In this document: positions 18,904 to 28,219 of the stretch, one piece after another
Layout: every line of letters starts with the position of its first letter
Numbering within the stretch: position 1 is the stretch's first letter
Assembly: GCA_023391635.1 (NCBI GenBank)
Contig: JAEWAQ010000032.1
Span: 1-64,000 of the forward strand
Source: Bacillota bacterium
GTDB lineage: Bacteria; Bacillota; Bacilli; Paenibacillales; Paenibacillaceae
Direction: 5' to 3'
DNA length: 64,000 nucleotides
Notes under the pieces: model-generated
What the model saw: only the letters and a program-made list of their open reading frames with translations
What the model was told of the DNA's origin: nothing
Databases searched by the model: none
Translations under genes and position numbers: made by a program

Positions 18904-20187
18904 ATGAGGACAATTACGGTGGCGCTGATCGGGGCGGGACAACGCGGCATGAATTATGCGCAATATGCGCTGCAGAATCCGCATGAGATGCGGATCATGG
19001 CGGTAGCGGAGCCGGTAGCTGAACGCAGGAACGCCTGCAAGGAGCTGCATGGATTGGCGGAGGATCGGTGTTTTGCCCATTGGGATGACTTGTTCTCCGG
19101 CCCGAAGCTGGCCGATGCCGTCATGATCTGCACGCAGGATAAGCAGCATTATGAGCCGACGATGAAGGCGCTGGAAGCGGGCTATCACGTCCTGCTGGAG
19201 AAGCCGATGTCGCCGAGCGCCGAGGAATGCATCCGGATGGGGGAGATGGCGGCCCGGACGAGCCGCGTGTTCTCGATCTGCCATGTGCTGAGGTATACGA
19301 ACTTCTTCCGGGCGATCAAGCAATTGTTGGAGCAGGGGGCGATCGGGAAGCTGATGTCCATCACGCACAACGAGAATGTCGGCTACTGGCACCAGGCGCA
19401 TAGCTTCGTGAGAGGCAATTGGCGGCGCAAGGACGAATCGAGTCCGATGATTCTGGCCAAAAGCTGCCATGACCTGGACATTCTGCAATGGCTGGCAGGG
19501 GCGGACTGCACGCGGGTATCCTCGTTCGGCTCCCTGTCGCATTTTACGTCGGACAATGCGCCCGAAGGTGCGCCGCAGCGATGCCTGGACGGCTGCCCGG
19601 CAGCGGCGGATTGCTTGTACTATGCGCCCAAGCAGTATCTGACCGACAACTTGCGCTGGCCGACTTCGGCGATTAGCGACGACCTGAGCTACGAAGGCCG
19701 GTACAAGGCTCTGCAGGAAGGGCCATACGGAAGATGCGTCTATCATTGCGACAACGATGTGGTGGATCATCAGGTCGTGAACCTGGAGTTCGCGAACGAG
19801 GTGACGGCTGCGTTCACGATGAGCGCCTTCACGAGGGATGTCAGCCGCACGATCAAGCTGATGGGCTCGAAGGGAGAAATTCGCGGCGCCATGGAGAAGA
19901 ATGAAATCGAAGTCATCCACTTCGGCACCGGCAAGGTCGAGCGGATCTCCTTCGAGGACCTCGGCGGACATGTCGGCCATGGCGGCGGTGATTGGGGACT
20001 CATGAGGGATTTCCTTGGAATGATCCGCGAAGACGGCAAGCGGACGAGTCTGACATCTGCCGAGCATTCGGTTCAGAGCCATCTGATGGCATTCGCAGCA
20101 GAACAGTCGAGGGTAGAGGGAACAAGTGTGAAGCTGCAAGAATTCGTTTATCTACTGCGAGGAAAACCGTCGTCAGCGGCTACTTAG
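18904..20187 (+). CDS. Gfo/Idh/MocA family oxidoreductase
   Basis: A 427-residue NAD(P)-dependent oxidoreductase. The N-terminal Rossmann motif is ALIGAGQRGMNYAQYAL, the family EKP motif is in LLEKPMSPSAEE, and the C-terminal alpha/beta domain begins near residue 130. A cysteine-rich insert (RCLDGCPAAADCLYYAP) is found in a subset of sugar dehydrogenases of this family. ATG 18904 is chosen over TTG 18898 because GAGGGG is correctly spaced only for the ATG. It is the last gene of the ABC operon and probably oxidises or epimerises the imported sugar. Confidence 0.9.
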   Translation: MRTITVALIGAGQRGMNYAQYALQNPHEMRIMAVAEPVAERRNACKELHGLAEDRCFAHWDDLFSGPKLADAVMICTQDKQHYEPTMKALEAGYHVLLEKPMSPSAEECIRMGEMAARTSRVFSICHVLRYTNFFRAIKQLLEQGAIGKLMSITHNENVGYWHQAHSFVRGNWRRKDESSPMILAKSCHDLDILQWLAGADCTRVSSFGSLSHFTSDNAPEGAPQRCLDGCPAAADCLYYAPKQYLTDNLRWPTSAISDDLSYEGRYKALQEGPYGRCVYHCDNDVVDHQVVNLEFANEVTAAFTMSAFTRDVSRTIKLMGSKGEIRGAMEKNEIEVIHFGTGKVERISFEDLGGHVGHGGGDWGLMRDFLGMIREDGKRTSLTSAEHSVQSHLMAFAAEQSRVEGTSVKLQEFVYLLRGKPSSAAT

Positions 20188-20246
20188 GCGGAATAAGTCG
20201 ATAAAGATTCGGGCCGTGTTGGATAAACGATGATGATCCAGCCATA

Positions 20247-20621
20247 TTAATGTATGTTATACGTCACCTTCGGATATTGCTTTTGAAATTGAAGAAGAAT
20301 TTCGGGCAGGCCGGCGACCGAAAAGGTATTCACGCCAATCGTCAGTCTGCCGTTCGCCCCGTTTCCGACTTCCTTCACTTCCATTTTGGACTCTTCCATC
20401 AATTGATCCATTTACAGCGCATAGGTGTATAAGGCTTTTCCTGCATCCGTTACTTCCAAACGTTTTCCGCTTCTCTCCACCAATAATGCGCCGAGTTCCT
20501 CTTCCATCGCCTTCAATTGTTGGCTTAACGGCGGCTGAGAGAGATGAAGCCTTCTCGCGGCAGCGGATATGCTCTTTTCCTCGACGATCGCGATAAAATA
20601 TCGCAACTGCCTGATGTCCAT
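20247..20621 (-). pseudogene. LysR family regulator, nonsense mutation and 3' truncation
   Basis: The minus strand begins with a normal LysR helix-turn-helix (MDIRQLRYFIAIVEEKSISA, then HLSQPPLSQQLKAMEEELG) but meets an in-frame TAA at 20414-20412 after 69 codons. The same frame continues as LysR sequence (MDQLMEESKMEV, then NGRLTIGVNTFSVAGLPEIL) up to a stop at 20247, about 55 codons further. A normal LysR protein has about 300 residues, so most of the effector domain is missing. The gene is divergent from the ankyrin/amidohydrolase operon and was probably its regulator. Confidence 0.85.
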
Positions 20622-20742
20622 CGTCAGGCACGCTCCTTCCTCCTATATGAAAAACCTATATAAAGCATACATATAATATATTTTCCATATAGTTATCGTC
20701 ATGTTAACATATTTGCAATGAACGTTGAAGGAGGGCAGGGCG

Positions 20743-21471
20743 ATGCTTCGTCTCTTATTGATTTTATTCGTTGCTTTGCTTGCCGCGTGTCAAGCCGATT
20801 CCAACTCTTCACAGCGGTTATCTGACGGATCGCAGTCGAACGAAACGCAAACTGACGAAAAGAGGGTGGAAGCGATGAACCAACGATTGATTGTCTCGGC
20901 GGCACAAGGAGATACGGATGGCGTTCTGAAGCTGCTTCAAGACGGAGCCGATATCGATGCAACGGACGAACGCGGAAGAACGGCCGTTCTGGCGGCGACG
21001 TATAACAATCAGGCGGATACGGTAAAAGCATTGATTCAACAAGGGGCAGATATTAATATTCGCGACAGCAGCTCGAATAATGTGTTCTTGTATGCCGGAG
21101 CGTCCGGGTATCTCGAGATACTCAAACTCGCAATCGGCGCCGGTGCCGACACCAAGCTGACGAATCGGTTCGGAGGTACGGCTCTGATCCCGGCTTCCGA
21201 ACGCGGGCATGTTGAAGTTGTCAAGGAACTGCTCACGCATTCCGATGTCGATGTCAATCACATCAACAACCTGCACTGGACGGCACTGTTGGAAGCAATC
21301 CTATTAAGCAATGGCGGAGAGAGGCATCAAAATATCGTACAGCTGCTGGTCGATCATGGAGCCGATGTGACGATTGGCGACGGGGACGGGATCACGCCAT
21401 TGCAGCATGCGCAGCAACGCGGGTATACGAAAATCGAAGCGATACTGACAAAAGCGGGGGCAAAGAAGTGA
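20743..21471 (+). CDS. Ankyrin-repeat lipoprotein
   Basis: A 242-residue secreted lipoprotein. The signal peptide ends in the lipobox LLAAC (Cys at about residue 16), followed by a polar linker and five or six ankyrin repeats (about 50-240), recognisable as DGADIDATDERGRTAVLAA, QGADINIRDSSSNNVFLYA and HGADVTIGDGDGITPLQHA. Ankyrin repeats usually bind proteins. ATG 20743 follows AAGGAGGG; the first in-frame TTG at 20725 overlaps that site. Its stop overlaps the GTG of the first amidohydrolase by 4 bp, so the two are translationally coupled. Its mechanistic link to the amidohydrolases is unknown. Confidence 0.88.
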   Translation: MLRLLLILFVALLAACQADSNSSQRLSDGSQSNETQTDEKRVEAMNQRLIVSAAQGDTDGVLKLLQDGADIDATDERGRTAVLAATYNNQADTVKALIQQGADINIRDSSSNNVFLYAGASGYLEILKLAIGAGADTKLTNRFGGTALIPASERGHVEVVKELLTHSDVDVNHINNLHWTALLEAILLSNGGERHQNIVQLLVDHGADVTIGDGDGITPLQHAQQRGYTKIEAILTKAGAKK

Positions 21472-22691
21472 CTGACAAAGCCTACTGGTTAACGAATGCG
21501 CGGTTGGAAACCGGCTACCGCTATGAGAACGGTACCGTTACGGGGACAGAAACAGCGCTTTTTCATGTGCGGGTTGAAGAAGGAAAATTCGCCGAAATCG
21601 TGACCGCCGACCAACCTGTCGAAACTATTCTGCCTAAACGGGATGCCAATCGGCATTTAATGCTCCCTTCTTTTCGCGACATGCACATCCATATCGATAA
21701 AACATACTACGGAGGCCCTTGGAAAGCGCCTGCGATTCCCGTTAAGGGACTTCTGACCAGACTGGAGGAAGAACGGGAATTACTCCCGCGCTTGCTGCCC
21801 GTAGCCAAGGAGAGAGCGGAGAAATTGCTGGACTTGCTGCTCCAATCCGGTTCGACCCGTATTCGTACGCACTGCAATGTCGATCCGATCATTGGGCTGA
21901 AAAATTTGGAAGCCGTGTTGCAAGTCGCGGAAGCATACAAAGGTAAAGCTTCGGTTGAGATAGTCGCTTTTCCGCAGCATGGTTTATTGCGCAGCCAATC
22001 CGTTTCTCTTGTGAGAGAAGCACTGCGCAGCGGAGCTTCCTTGGTCGGCGGGGTTGATCCGGCAACCATTGACGAAAATATCGAGAAGTCCTTGCAGACG
22101 GTGATGAACCTTGCTGTAGAAGCCAATGCGGACATTGATCTTCATATCCACGATCCGGGCCACCTTGGCATTTTCACGTTTCAACGATTGGCCGCCCTGA
22201 CGGAAGAAGCCGGATGGCAAGGGAGGGTCACCATCAGCCATGCCTTGGCGTTGGCTGACGTCCCGCCCGATGAAGCGATTGAAGCCGCAAGGCTGCTCGC
22301 GCACAATGGAATTTCGATTACGTCGTCCGTTCCGATCGGAAGGACGATTCCGATTCCTCTCTTACAGGGTATGGGCGTACAAATATCTCTCGGCGATGAT
22401 AGTATAACCGATCATTGGTCCCCTTTCGGCAAAGGAGACAGTTTGGAAAAAGCGGGGATGTTGGCGGAACGTTTCGGCTTAAGCGATGAACGCTCGCTGG
22501 GACAAGCCCTTGGATTTATAACGGGAGGCATCACTCCTTTAAAACCGGTCGGTCAGCGAGTTTGGCCAAATGCAGGAGACGATGCCGACCTCGTTCTCGT
22601 CGATGCAAGCTGTTCGGCTGAAGCGGTTGCCAGAAGGGCAAGAAGAGTCGCTGTTCTATTTCAAGGAACTCTGGCGGCCGGAGCCATTTGA
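21468..22691 (+). CDS. Amidohydrolase, cytosine-deaminase-like (first of tandem pair)
   Basis: A 407-residue metal-dependent hydrolase of the amidohydrolase superfamily, nearest in style to cytosine deaminase and related enzymes. Metal-site features are HIHIDK (His73, His75), DLHIHDPGH, the SHALAL histidine and the late Asp in LGDDSITDHWSPFGKGD. It starts at GTG 21468 inside the stop of the ankyrin gene. It is about as long as, and clearly paralogous to, the next gene. Cytoplasmic; the substrate is unknown, although cyclic ureas or amidines are usual for this branch. Confidence 0.88.
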   Translation: MTDKAYWLTNARLETGYRYENGTVTGTETALFHVRVEEGKFAEIVTADQPVETILPKRDANRHLMLPSFRDMHIHIDKTYYGGPWKAPAIPVKGLLTRLEEERELLPRLLPVAKERAEKLLDLLLQSGSTRIRTHCNVDPIIGLKNLEAVLQVAEAYKGKASVEIVAFPQHGLLRSQSVSLVREALRSGASLVGGVDPATIDENIEKSLQTVMNLAVEANADIDLHIHDPGHLGIFTFQRLAALTEEAGWQGRVTISHALALADVPPDEAIEAARLLAHNGISITSSVPIGRTIPIPLLQGMGVQISLGDDSITDHWSPFGKGDSLEKAGMLAERFGLSDERSLGQALGFITGGITPLKPVGQRVWPNAGDDADLVLVDASCSAEAVARRARRVAVLFQGTLAAGAI

Positions 22692-22718
22692 TAATTCTAA
22701 TAAGAAAGGATGGCTTGT

Positions 22719-23942
22719 ATGAATGCTGCATATTGGTTAACCAATGTCCTGCTGGAAACAGGTTATCGGATAGACAACGGCGTGATCGCAGGTACCCGGA
22801 CGGAATGCTCTCATCTCTTGATCCAAGAAGGGAGAATAGCGAACATTGTCTCTGCCGATGACCCCATTCCGAACGACTTCCCCAGAAAAGATGCGAAACG
22901 GTTGTTGGTTCTCCCCTCGTTCATCGAACAACATTGCCATTTGGATAAAACAATGCTTGGCGACCGGTGGCGTGCGGTAACGCCTGCAAGCAGTATTTTG
23001 GAACGGCTCGAAATCGAGAAACAAGTGCTTCCTTCTTTGCAGACAACGACGCAGGCGCGTTCGGAACAGTTGCTCGAGATCTATTTGAAATCCGGTGTGA
23101 CGCATGTGCGCACCCATGTGGATGTGTATCCGGAGGTTGGATTGAAAAATCTGGAGCAAGTCCAACAAGCGTTGCGGACGTTTGAGGGTAAGCTAACCTA
23201 CGAAATCGTAGCCTTTCCGCAACACGGTTTACTGCGCTCGAAAGCCAAACATTTAGTAAGGGAAGCTCTTCGCCAAGGAGCAAGCTTCGTCGGCGGCGTG
23301 GACCCGGCCACGGTGGATGGCGATATTGAAGCTTCCTTGCAGGAAATGATGGAACTCGCGGTAGAAGGACATGCGGGCATCGACCTGCACTTGCATGATG
23401 CCGACCATCTTGGCGTCTTCACCATGAACAGATTAGCCCATTTAACGAAAGCAGCGGGGCTGCAAGGCAAGGTTGCCGTCAGCCACGCCTATGGGCTGAG
23501 TGACATTCCGCAAGCGCAAGCAGAAGCCGTGGGGGAGCGATTGGCGGACGCAGGAATCTCCATCATCACCAGCGTGCCGATCAATCGCAAGTTTCCGCCA
23601 GTCGGCTTATTGCACAGGAAAGGCGTCGCGGTAGCCGTCGGATGCGATAATATATTCGATGTTTGGTCTCCTTTTGGCAATGGGGATATTCTGGAACGCG
23701 CAGGACGATTGGGGGAAGTGTCCGGATGGGGGGATGAGCGGGCGTTGGCCCGGACGCTGCAATTTATTACCGGCGGCAAGACACCGCTGAACGAAGCCGG
23801 CGAACAAGTTTGGCCCAAGGTCGGTGACGCTGCGAATTTGGTGTTGGTGGAAGCCTCCTGTTCCGCTGAAGCCATTGCAAGAAGGGCGAAACGTATCGCT
23901 ACGATGTTCCAAGGCAATATCGTTTCCGGTTCCGTGCAGTGA
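22719..23942 (+). CDS. Amidohydrolase, cytosine-deaminase-like (second of tandem pair)
   Basis: A 407-residue paralogue of the preceding enzyme, sharing long blocks such as EIVAFPQHGLLRS and GGVDPAT. Metal-site residues are kept: QHCHLDK (His72, His74), DLHLHDADH, VSHAYGLSD and the Asp of VGCDNIFDVWSPFGNGD. ATG 22719 is preferred because AAAGGA is 10 nt upstream; the earlier ATG 22710 overlaps that site. Tandem duplication with divergence suggests two related substrates or a two-subunit assembly. Confidence 0.88.
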   Translation: MNAAYWLTNVLLETGYRIDNGVIAGTRTECSHLLIQEGRIANIVSADDPIPNDFPRKDAKRLLVLPSFIEQHCHLDKTMLGDRWRAVTPASSILERLEIEKQVLPSLQTTTQARSEQLLEIYLKSGVTHVRTHVDVYPEVGLKNLEQVQQALRTFEGKLTYEIVAFPQHGLLRSKAKHLVREALRQGASFVGGVDPATVDGDIEASLQEMMELAVEGHAGIDLHLHDADHLGVFTMNRLAHLTKAAGLQGKVAVSHAYGLSDIPQAQAEAVGERLADAGISIITSVPINRKFPPVGLLHRKGVAVAVGCDNIFDVWSPFGNGDILERAGRLGEVSGWGDERALARTLQFITGGKTPLNEAGEQVWPKVGDAANLVLVEASCSAEAIARRAKRIATMFQGNIVSGSVQ

Positions 23943-23982
23943 ATTTATGCCAATTAATCCGGATATGAAATGTCGCTTTTCG

Positions 23983-24027
23983 GCCTCTCGGAGTCTCTTG
24001 GGCTTTTTATTCGAGCATCCGAGAGGC
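23983..24027. repeat. 10-bp inverted repeat downstream of the amidohydrolases
   Basis: GCCTCTCGGA (23983-23992) and TCCGAGAGGC (24018-24027) form a perfect 10-bp stem with a 25-nt loop. No T-run follows on either strand, so a classical terminator is doubtful. A TATAAT at 24037-24042 follows, possibly the -10 of a promoter for the MFS gene, but no -35 is recognisable. Confidence 0.4.
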
Positions 24028-24223
24028 TTCGCTGTGTATAATAGACTTAGTCGTTCACGAAAGCGGATTCTTGCAGATATCCCCCGTCGAACGCTTCCTG
24101 TCAAGAGGTGCTTCAACAGTTCGGCATCGGAGTGGCTTACGACAGCTTGGTCGTCAACGTGTGAGTGGCGGATACGAACGTATTCCGGACAACATGAACT
24201 TGGGATGACGGAAAGGCTTGACC

Positions 24224-25456
24224 ATGATGAAGAATACGAGGGTGGATCGGCAAGCAAGGACGATTACGATCGTCGGGGTCGTAAGCGCGCTTGCCTTGTT
24301 CGGCGATTCAATGTTGTATGTCGTGTTGCCTGTTTATTGGAAGGAAGCGGGGTTGACCTCGCTCTGGCAAGTCGGCGTGCTGCTGGCGGCCAATCGCTTC
24401 ATCCGGCTGCCGCTCAATCCGTTGATCGGCTGGTTGTATCGCCGCATGCCGCTAAGAACCGGACTGCTTGCGGCGGTCTTGCTTGGAGCGGCGACAACGA
24501 TCGGCTACGGGTTATGGAAAGGCTTTGCCGCTTGGCTGGCGCTTCGCGCCGTTTGGGGAATCGCTTGGTCGCTTATGAGGATGGGCGGATACTTGACAGT
24601 GATCGAATGCGCCGGGGAAACGAATCGCGGTCGTTACATGGGACGCTACAATGGGGTGTGGCGGCTGGGGAGCCTGGTTGGCGTGTTGTTCGGCGGCTTG
24701 CTCGTTCCGATTTACGGCCTTGCGCCTGTCTCGATCGGGTTCGGGTTGCTGGCTTTGGCAGGCATACCGCTGGTGCTCATGACCATGAAGGCAGATAAGG
24801 CGACGGAACGGCCGCAGGCGGGCGAATCCGGACATTCCGGGGGATCGATCTGGACTCTGCAGGTAAGGAAGATCGTTATCAGCGGCCTGGTGATCTCGCT
24901 CCTGCATGCAATCTTCGGCGCAACACTATCTTACGTCATCGACTTTAACTACACGGACATCAATTTGATCTTCGGCCTTGTCGCCAGCAGCACTGCGCTT
25001 GGCGGCTTGTTGAGCGCGCTGAGATGCGCGTGGGAGCCGTTCCTCGCCGGACGGTTCGGCCGATGGACCGATGGACCGGGAGGAAGGACACCGCTCTTCA
25101 TGCTGTCGCTGGCCGGAGCAGCCGCGGGATTCGCCATCATTCCGTGGAAGCTGCCGATCGGCGTGTGGATGCTCGTCGTCATCTTCGTCATGGTGACTGC
25201 CACCGCTCTGGGTACGATCATGGACGCGATGGCCGCGGATGCGGCCAAGTCGACATCCGTTGTGGCGGTCATGACAGCTTACTCCGTCTCGACCGACCTG
25301 GGCGCCGCGATAGGTCCGACGATCATATACGGAGTCGTTGAAGCCGAATACGGGCTGCCGGCCACCTATATGGCTTGCGCGTGCTTCTTCGTACTGATCG
25401 GGCTATGGTATCGGCGGGAGTTCTTGGCACGCCGACGCGCAAGATTCGGCAACTAG
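24224..25456 (+). CDS. MFS transporter
   Basis: A 410-residue, 12-helix major facilitator. The early segment ALFGDSMLYVVLPVYWKEAGL and the loop-2 region (RLPLNPLIGWLYRRMPLR) fit drug/sugar MFS exporters, but no subfamily is certain. ATG 24224 has GGAAAGG 7 nt upstream; TTG 24218 is a weaker alternative. The DUF2264 gene follows after 48 bp and is probably in the same transcript. Confidence 0.85.
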   Translation: MMKNTRVDRQARTITIVGVVSALALFGDSMLYVVLPVYWKEAGLTSLWQVGVLLAANRFIRLPLNPLIGWLYRRMPLRTGLLAAVLLGAATTIGYGLWKGFAAWLALRAVWGIAWSLMRMGGYLTVIECAGETNRGRYMGRYNGVWRLGSLVGVLFGGLLVPIYGLAPVSIGFGLLALAGIPLVLMTMKADKATERPQAGESGHSGGSIWTLQVRKIVISGLVISLLHAIFGATLSYVIDFNYTDINLIFGLVASSTALGGLLSALRCAWEPFLAGRFGRWTDGPGGRTPLFMLSLAGAAAGFAIIPWKLPIGVWMLVVIFVMVTATALGTIMDAMAADAAKSTSVVAVMTAYSVSTDLGAAIGPTIIYGVVEAEYGLPATYMACACFFVLIGLWYRREFLARRRARFGN

Positions 25457-25504
25457 TGTTTATACAGGAGTGAGAACACGAGTTGGAACAGAGGAGATGG
25501 GGAA

Positions 25505-26644
25505 ATGGAAAAGAACGCGAGAACCTACTGGATCGATACGTTGTGCCGGGTCGCGAATCCGGTGCTGGATGCGCTGGCCGCGAGGCGGTTGAAGACTGTG
25601 ATGCCGGTCAAAGGGGATTCTTCGAGGACGGCTTATATGCACTTGGAGGCATTGGGCAGATTGCTTGCGGGTATGGCGCCATGGCTGGAAAGCGGCGAAT
25701 CGGCCGGCGAGGAAGGCAAGCTGCGCAAGCACTATGCGGGGCTTGCACGGGCCGCGATCGATGCAGGCACGGACCCGCAATCGCCGGATTACATGAATTT
25801 CACAGAAGGCGAGCAGCCGCTCGTCGACGCCGCCTTCCTGGCGCTCGCCTTGCTAAGGGCGCCAACGGAACTGTGGGACAAGCTGGATGCCGGAACTAAG
25901 CGGAACGTCGTCGAAGCCTTGAGGACAACTCGTCGGATTAAGCCTTATTTCAGCAATTGGCTGTTGTTCTCCGCCATCATCGAGGCATTCTTCTTCCGCA
26001 TCGGGGAGCCGTGGGATCCCATGCGCATCGACTATGCGTTGAAGCAGCATGAGCAATGGTATGTGGGGGACGGCGCTTACTCGGACGGCGAGGAATTCGC
26101 ATGGGACTACTATAATAGCTTCGTGATTCAGCCGATGCTGCTCGAGGTGCTCGATACGTTTGGCGATAAGTATCCCGACTGGGCGGCGCGGCAGCCTGCC
26201 GTCGTCAAGAGAGCGAAGCGCTATGCAGCCGTTCAGGAGCGTCTGATTTCCCCGGAAGGGACGTTCCCGCCGATCGGCCGCTCGCTGGCCTATCGCTTCG
26301 GGGCTTTCCAGACGCTGTCCCTAATGGCGCTGCGGCAAGATTTGCCTGAATCGCTGAGCCCGGCTCAAGTACGGTGCGCGTTGACCGCTGTTATCCGCCG
26401 GATGGCTGAAGCACCTGGGTTCTGCGATCGGGAGGGGTGGCTGACGATCGGTTTCGCCGGCGAACAGCCGGAGATCGGAGAAGGCTATATCTCGGCGGGC
26501 AGCGTCTATTTATGTTCCTTGGCATTCTTGCCGCTGGGCCTGCCCGCGTCCGCGCCTTTCTGGCAGGGTTCGGATGAGGATTGGACCTCTCGCCGGGCGT
26601 GGTCGGGCGCGTCGTTAGCGATCGATAAGAGCTTGCACGGCTGA
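25505..26644 (+). CDS. DUF2264 domain-containing protein
   Basis: A 379-residue protein matching the DUF2264 family over its whole length: RTYWIDTLCRVANPVLDAL at the start, LEALGRLLAGMAPWL, NWLLFSAIIEAF, and the GDGAYSDGEEFAWDYYNSFV motif. The all-helical pattern suggests an (alpha/alpha) toroid like many polysaccharide lyases and unsaturated glucuronyl hydrolases, so a role in acidic glycan breakdown is plausible but not shown. There is no signal peptide. ATG 25505 follows GAGGAG. Confidence 0.88.
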   Translation: MEKNARTYWIDTLCRVANPVLDALAARRLKTVMPVKGDSSRTAYMHLEALGRLLAGMAPWLESGESAGEEGKLRKHYAGLARAAIDAGTDPQSPDYMNFTEGEQPLVDAAFLALALLRAPTELWDKLDAGTKRNVVEALRTTRRIKPYFSNWLLFSAIIEAFFFRIGEPWDPMRIDYALKQHEQWYVGDGAYSDGEEFAWDYYNSFVIQPMLLEVLDTFGDKYPDWAARQPAVVKRAKRYAAVQERLISPEGTFPPIGRSLAYRFGAFQTLSLMALRQDLPESLSPAQVRCALTAVIRRMAEAPGFCDREGWLTIGFAGEQPEIGEGYISAGSVYLCSLAFLPLGLPASAPFWQGSDEDWTSRRAWSGASLAIDKSLHG

Positions 26645-26742
26645 CCAGAGGCCGGGCAAATCCCGCGCGGACGGGCCCGGTGTCCCCCGGCGCCCGGACA
26701 CGAAAATCAACTAACTTGCCCGCACACAAGCCCGAGTTCGAA

Positions 26743-27312
26743 TTACTCGTTCCCGCGATAGTCCTGCACGATCACTTCCAGCGCGCCCGTCACCGGGTCC
26801 ATCACGAAACCGTGCACGGGAATCGCTGCGGGAAACAGCGGATGGCGGCGGATCATCTTTACGCTGTGCATGACGCCGTCCTCCGCATGCTTGAACCCGC
26901 GGAAGAACTTCTCCATCCGGATGCCGGCTTTCTCCAGCGTCTCGATCGCCAGCGGGTCGATGCCGTTGTCGATGAACTTCTGCGTCATGCTCTGCGGATC
27001 GACCTCGGTCATGCCGCAGCCATGGTGGCCGACGACGAGAATTTCCCGCGCACCCAAGTCGTATACGGCGAGCAGAATGCTGCGCATCGCACTGCCGAAC
27101 GGCTGGGTCAGTACCGCCCCCGCGTTCTTGATGTACTTCGCGTCCCCATGTTTCAATCCCAACGCCTTCGGAAGCAATTCGCTCAGCCGCGTATCCATGC
27201 AGGTGAGCACCACGACCTTCTTGTCCGGGAACTTGTCTGTCAAATAATCCTCATATTGCTTCTCTTCCACAAATCGCTTGTTGAACTCCAACATGCTCGG
27301 AACGATGGACAT
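26743..27312 (-). CDS. Beta-class carbonic anhydrase
   Basis: A 189-residue zinc enzyme that interconverts CO2 and bicarbonate in the cytoplasm. The zinc ligands and the Asp-Arg dyad are visible: Cys38-x-Asp40-x-Arg42 (LTCMDTRLSELL) and His96-x-x-Cys99 (VVGHHGCGM). The length is typical of the small Gram-positive beta-class form. An AAGGAGG ribosome binding site precedes ATG 27312. It is a lone gene, convergent with the DUF2264 gene. Confidence 0.93.
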   Translation of the reverse strand: MSIVPSMLEFNKRFVEEKQYEDYLTDKFPDKKVVVLTCMDTRLSELLPKALGLKHGDAKYIKNAGAVLTQPFGSAMRSILLAVYDLGAREILVVGHHGCGMTEVDPQSMTQKFIDNGIDPLAIETLEKAGIRMEKFFRGFKHAEDGVMHSVKMIRRHPLFPAAIPVHGFVMDPVTGALEVIVQDYRGNE

Positions 27313-27354
27313 CCAGTCTGCCTCCTTGATAGAACATAAATAATTTTATCTATT

Positions 27355-27399
27355 GTATCACAAGGAAGGCGTTAACAAGGAGAGGTGTATCACAAGGAA
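27355..27399. repeat. 13-bp direct repeat upstream of the carbonic anhydrase gene
   Basis: GTATCACAAGGAA occurs at 27355-27367 and 27387-27399, 32 bp apart, in the intergenic region between the divergent carbonic anhydrase and YbjQ-type genes. It may be a regulator site or chance. Confidence 0.45.
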
Positions 27400-27522
27400 T
27401 TCAATGGGAAGAAGATGGTTCTATCTTGTGACGAGAGGGGGCTTGCGTTATGCTGAGATTGCCGACTGTCCGTTCGGCGCAGGTTCAAGGTTAGCAGCAA
27501 CAATACAATGGAGGCGATGGAT

Positions 27523-27846
27523 GTGTTAGTAGTGACCACGGAAAAAATCGAAGGCTACAGGGTTATCGAAGTAAAGGGACCTGCGTATGGCCTCATTGTA
27601 AGAAGCAGAGGGATCGGTGGCGATATTATGGCAGGATTGAAATCTCTGGTGGGTGGGGAGATCAAGCAATATACCGCCATGCTGGAGGATTCGAGGAAGG
27701 AAGCGATGGACCGCATGATTAAGAATGCCAATCAAATGGGTGCGAATGCCATTATCATGATGAGATTCGATTCGGGTGAAATTGGCAAAAACATGAGCGA
27801 AATCGTGGCATACGGAACTGCCGTTATTGTGGCGCCGGTATCATGA
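27523..27846 (+). CDS. YbjQ family (UPF0145) protein
   Basis: A 107-residue protein of the YbjQ/DUF74 family, which forms pentameric beta-barrel-like assemblies of unknown function. Family motifs are VTTEKIEGYRVIEVKGPAYG and the helical segment KNANQMGANAIIMMRFD. The start is taken as GTG 27523, 8 nt behind TGGAGG; ATG codons at 27508 and 27517 overlap that site. It is followed by a 4-bp overlap with a small membrane protein gene. Confidence 0.85.
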   Translation: MLVVTTEKIEGYRVIEVKGPAYGLIVRSRGIGGDIMAGLKSLVGGEIKQYTAMLEDSRKEAMDRMIKNANQMGANAIIMMRFDSGEIGKNMSEIVAYGTAVIVAPVS

Positions 27847-28070
27847 AGGTCGTTATCGGCATCTACGCCTTGCAAATAATAATTGTAATCTTATGCATTT
27901 TGCTTGGATACTTTATCTACGACAAACGCTTTAGACGAAATCACGGCACAGAAGTTCCCCCTGGATTTCAATCAACTGAGGAAATCAATATCGACCCTGT
28001 TAATGGCGAAAAAACAAGGGTGTATTATAATCCCGATACGGGCGAACGTTATTATAGAAAAGAACGATAG
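27843..28070 (+). CDS. Small single-pass membrane protein
   Basis: A 75-residue protein with one N-terminal helix (about residues 4-25, IGIYALQIIIVILCILLGYF) and a polar tail rich in charged and Tyr residues (DPVNGEKTRVYYNPDTGERY). The ATG overlaps the stop of the YbjQ-type gene (ATGA), so both are translated together. No known family is recognised; the pairing suggests it could anchor or assist the YbjQ-type protein. Confidence 0.75.
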   Translation: MKVVIGIYALQIIIVILCILLGYFIYDKRFRRNHGTEVPPGFQSTEEINIDPVNGEKTRVYYNPDTGERYYRKER

Positions 28071-28219
28071 TTCCGCGTCGGGCATTACGATGCATCGCAC
28101 GATTCCTGAGTATACAGGGAAGAGGGCTGGAAGTCGATGCGAAATTAAGATGTACGCATGAGAGATTTCACCTTAATGCAGCAAGGTTCGCTTCGTCAGG
28201 ATGTGCTGCCTGGCATATC

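Noticed and set aside
18667..20139. A 490-codon minus-strand frame opposite the permease and oxidoreductase genes
   Set aside because: It is rich in Arg, His and Gln, as expected for antisense of GC-rich coding DNA, and the plus strand carries well-supported proteins.
23824..24798. A plus-strand frame of 324 codons across the amidohydrolase/MFS border
   Set aside because: It overlaps the MFS gene in another frame and is full of Arg and Gly without motifs; the MFS frame has a ribosome binding site and 12 helices.
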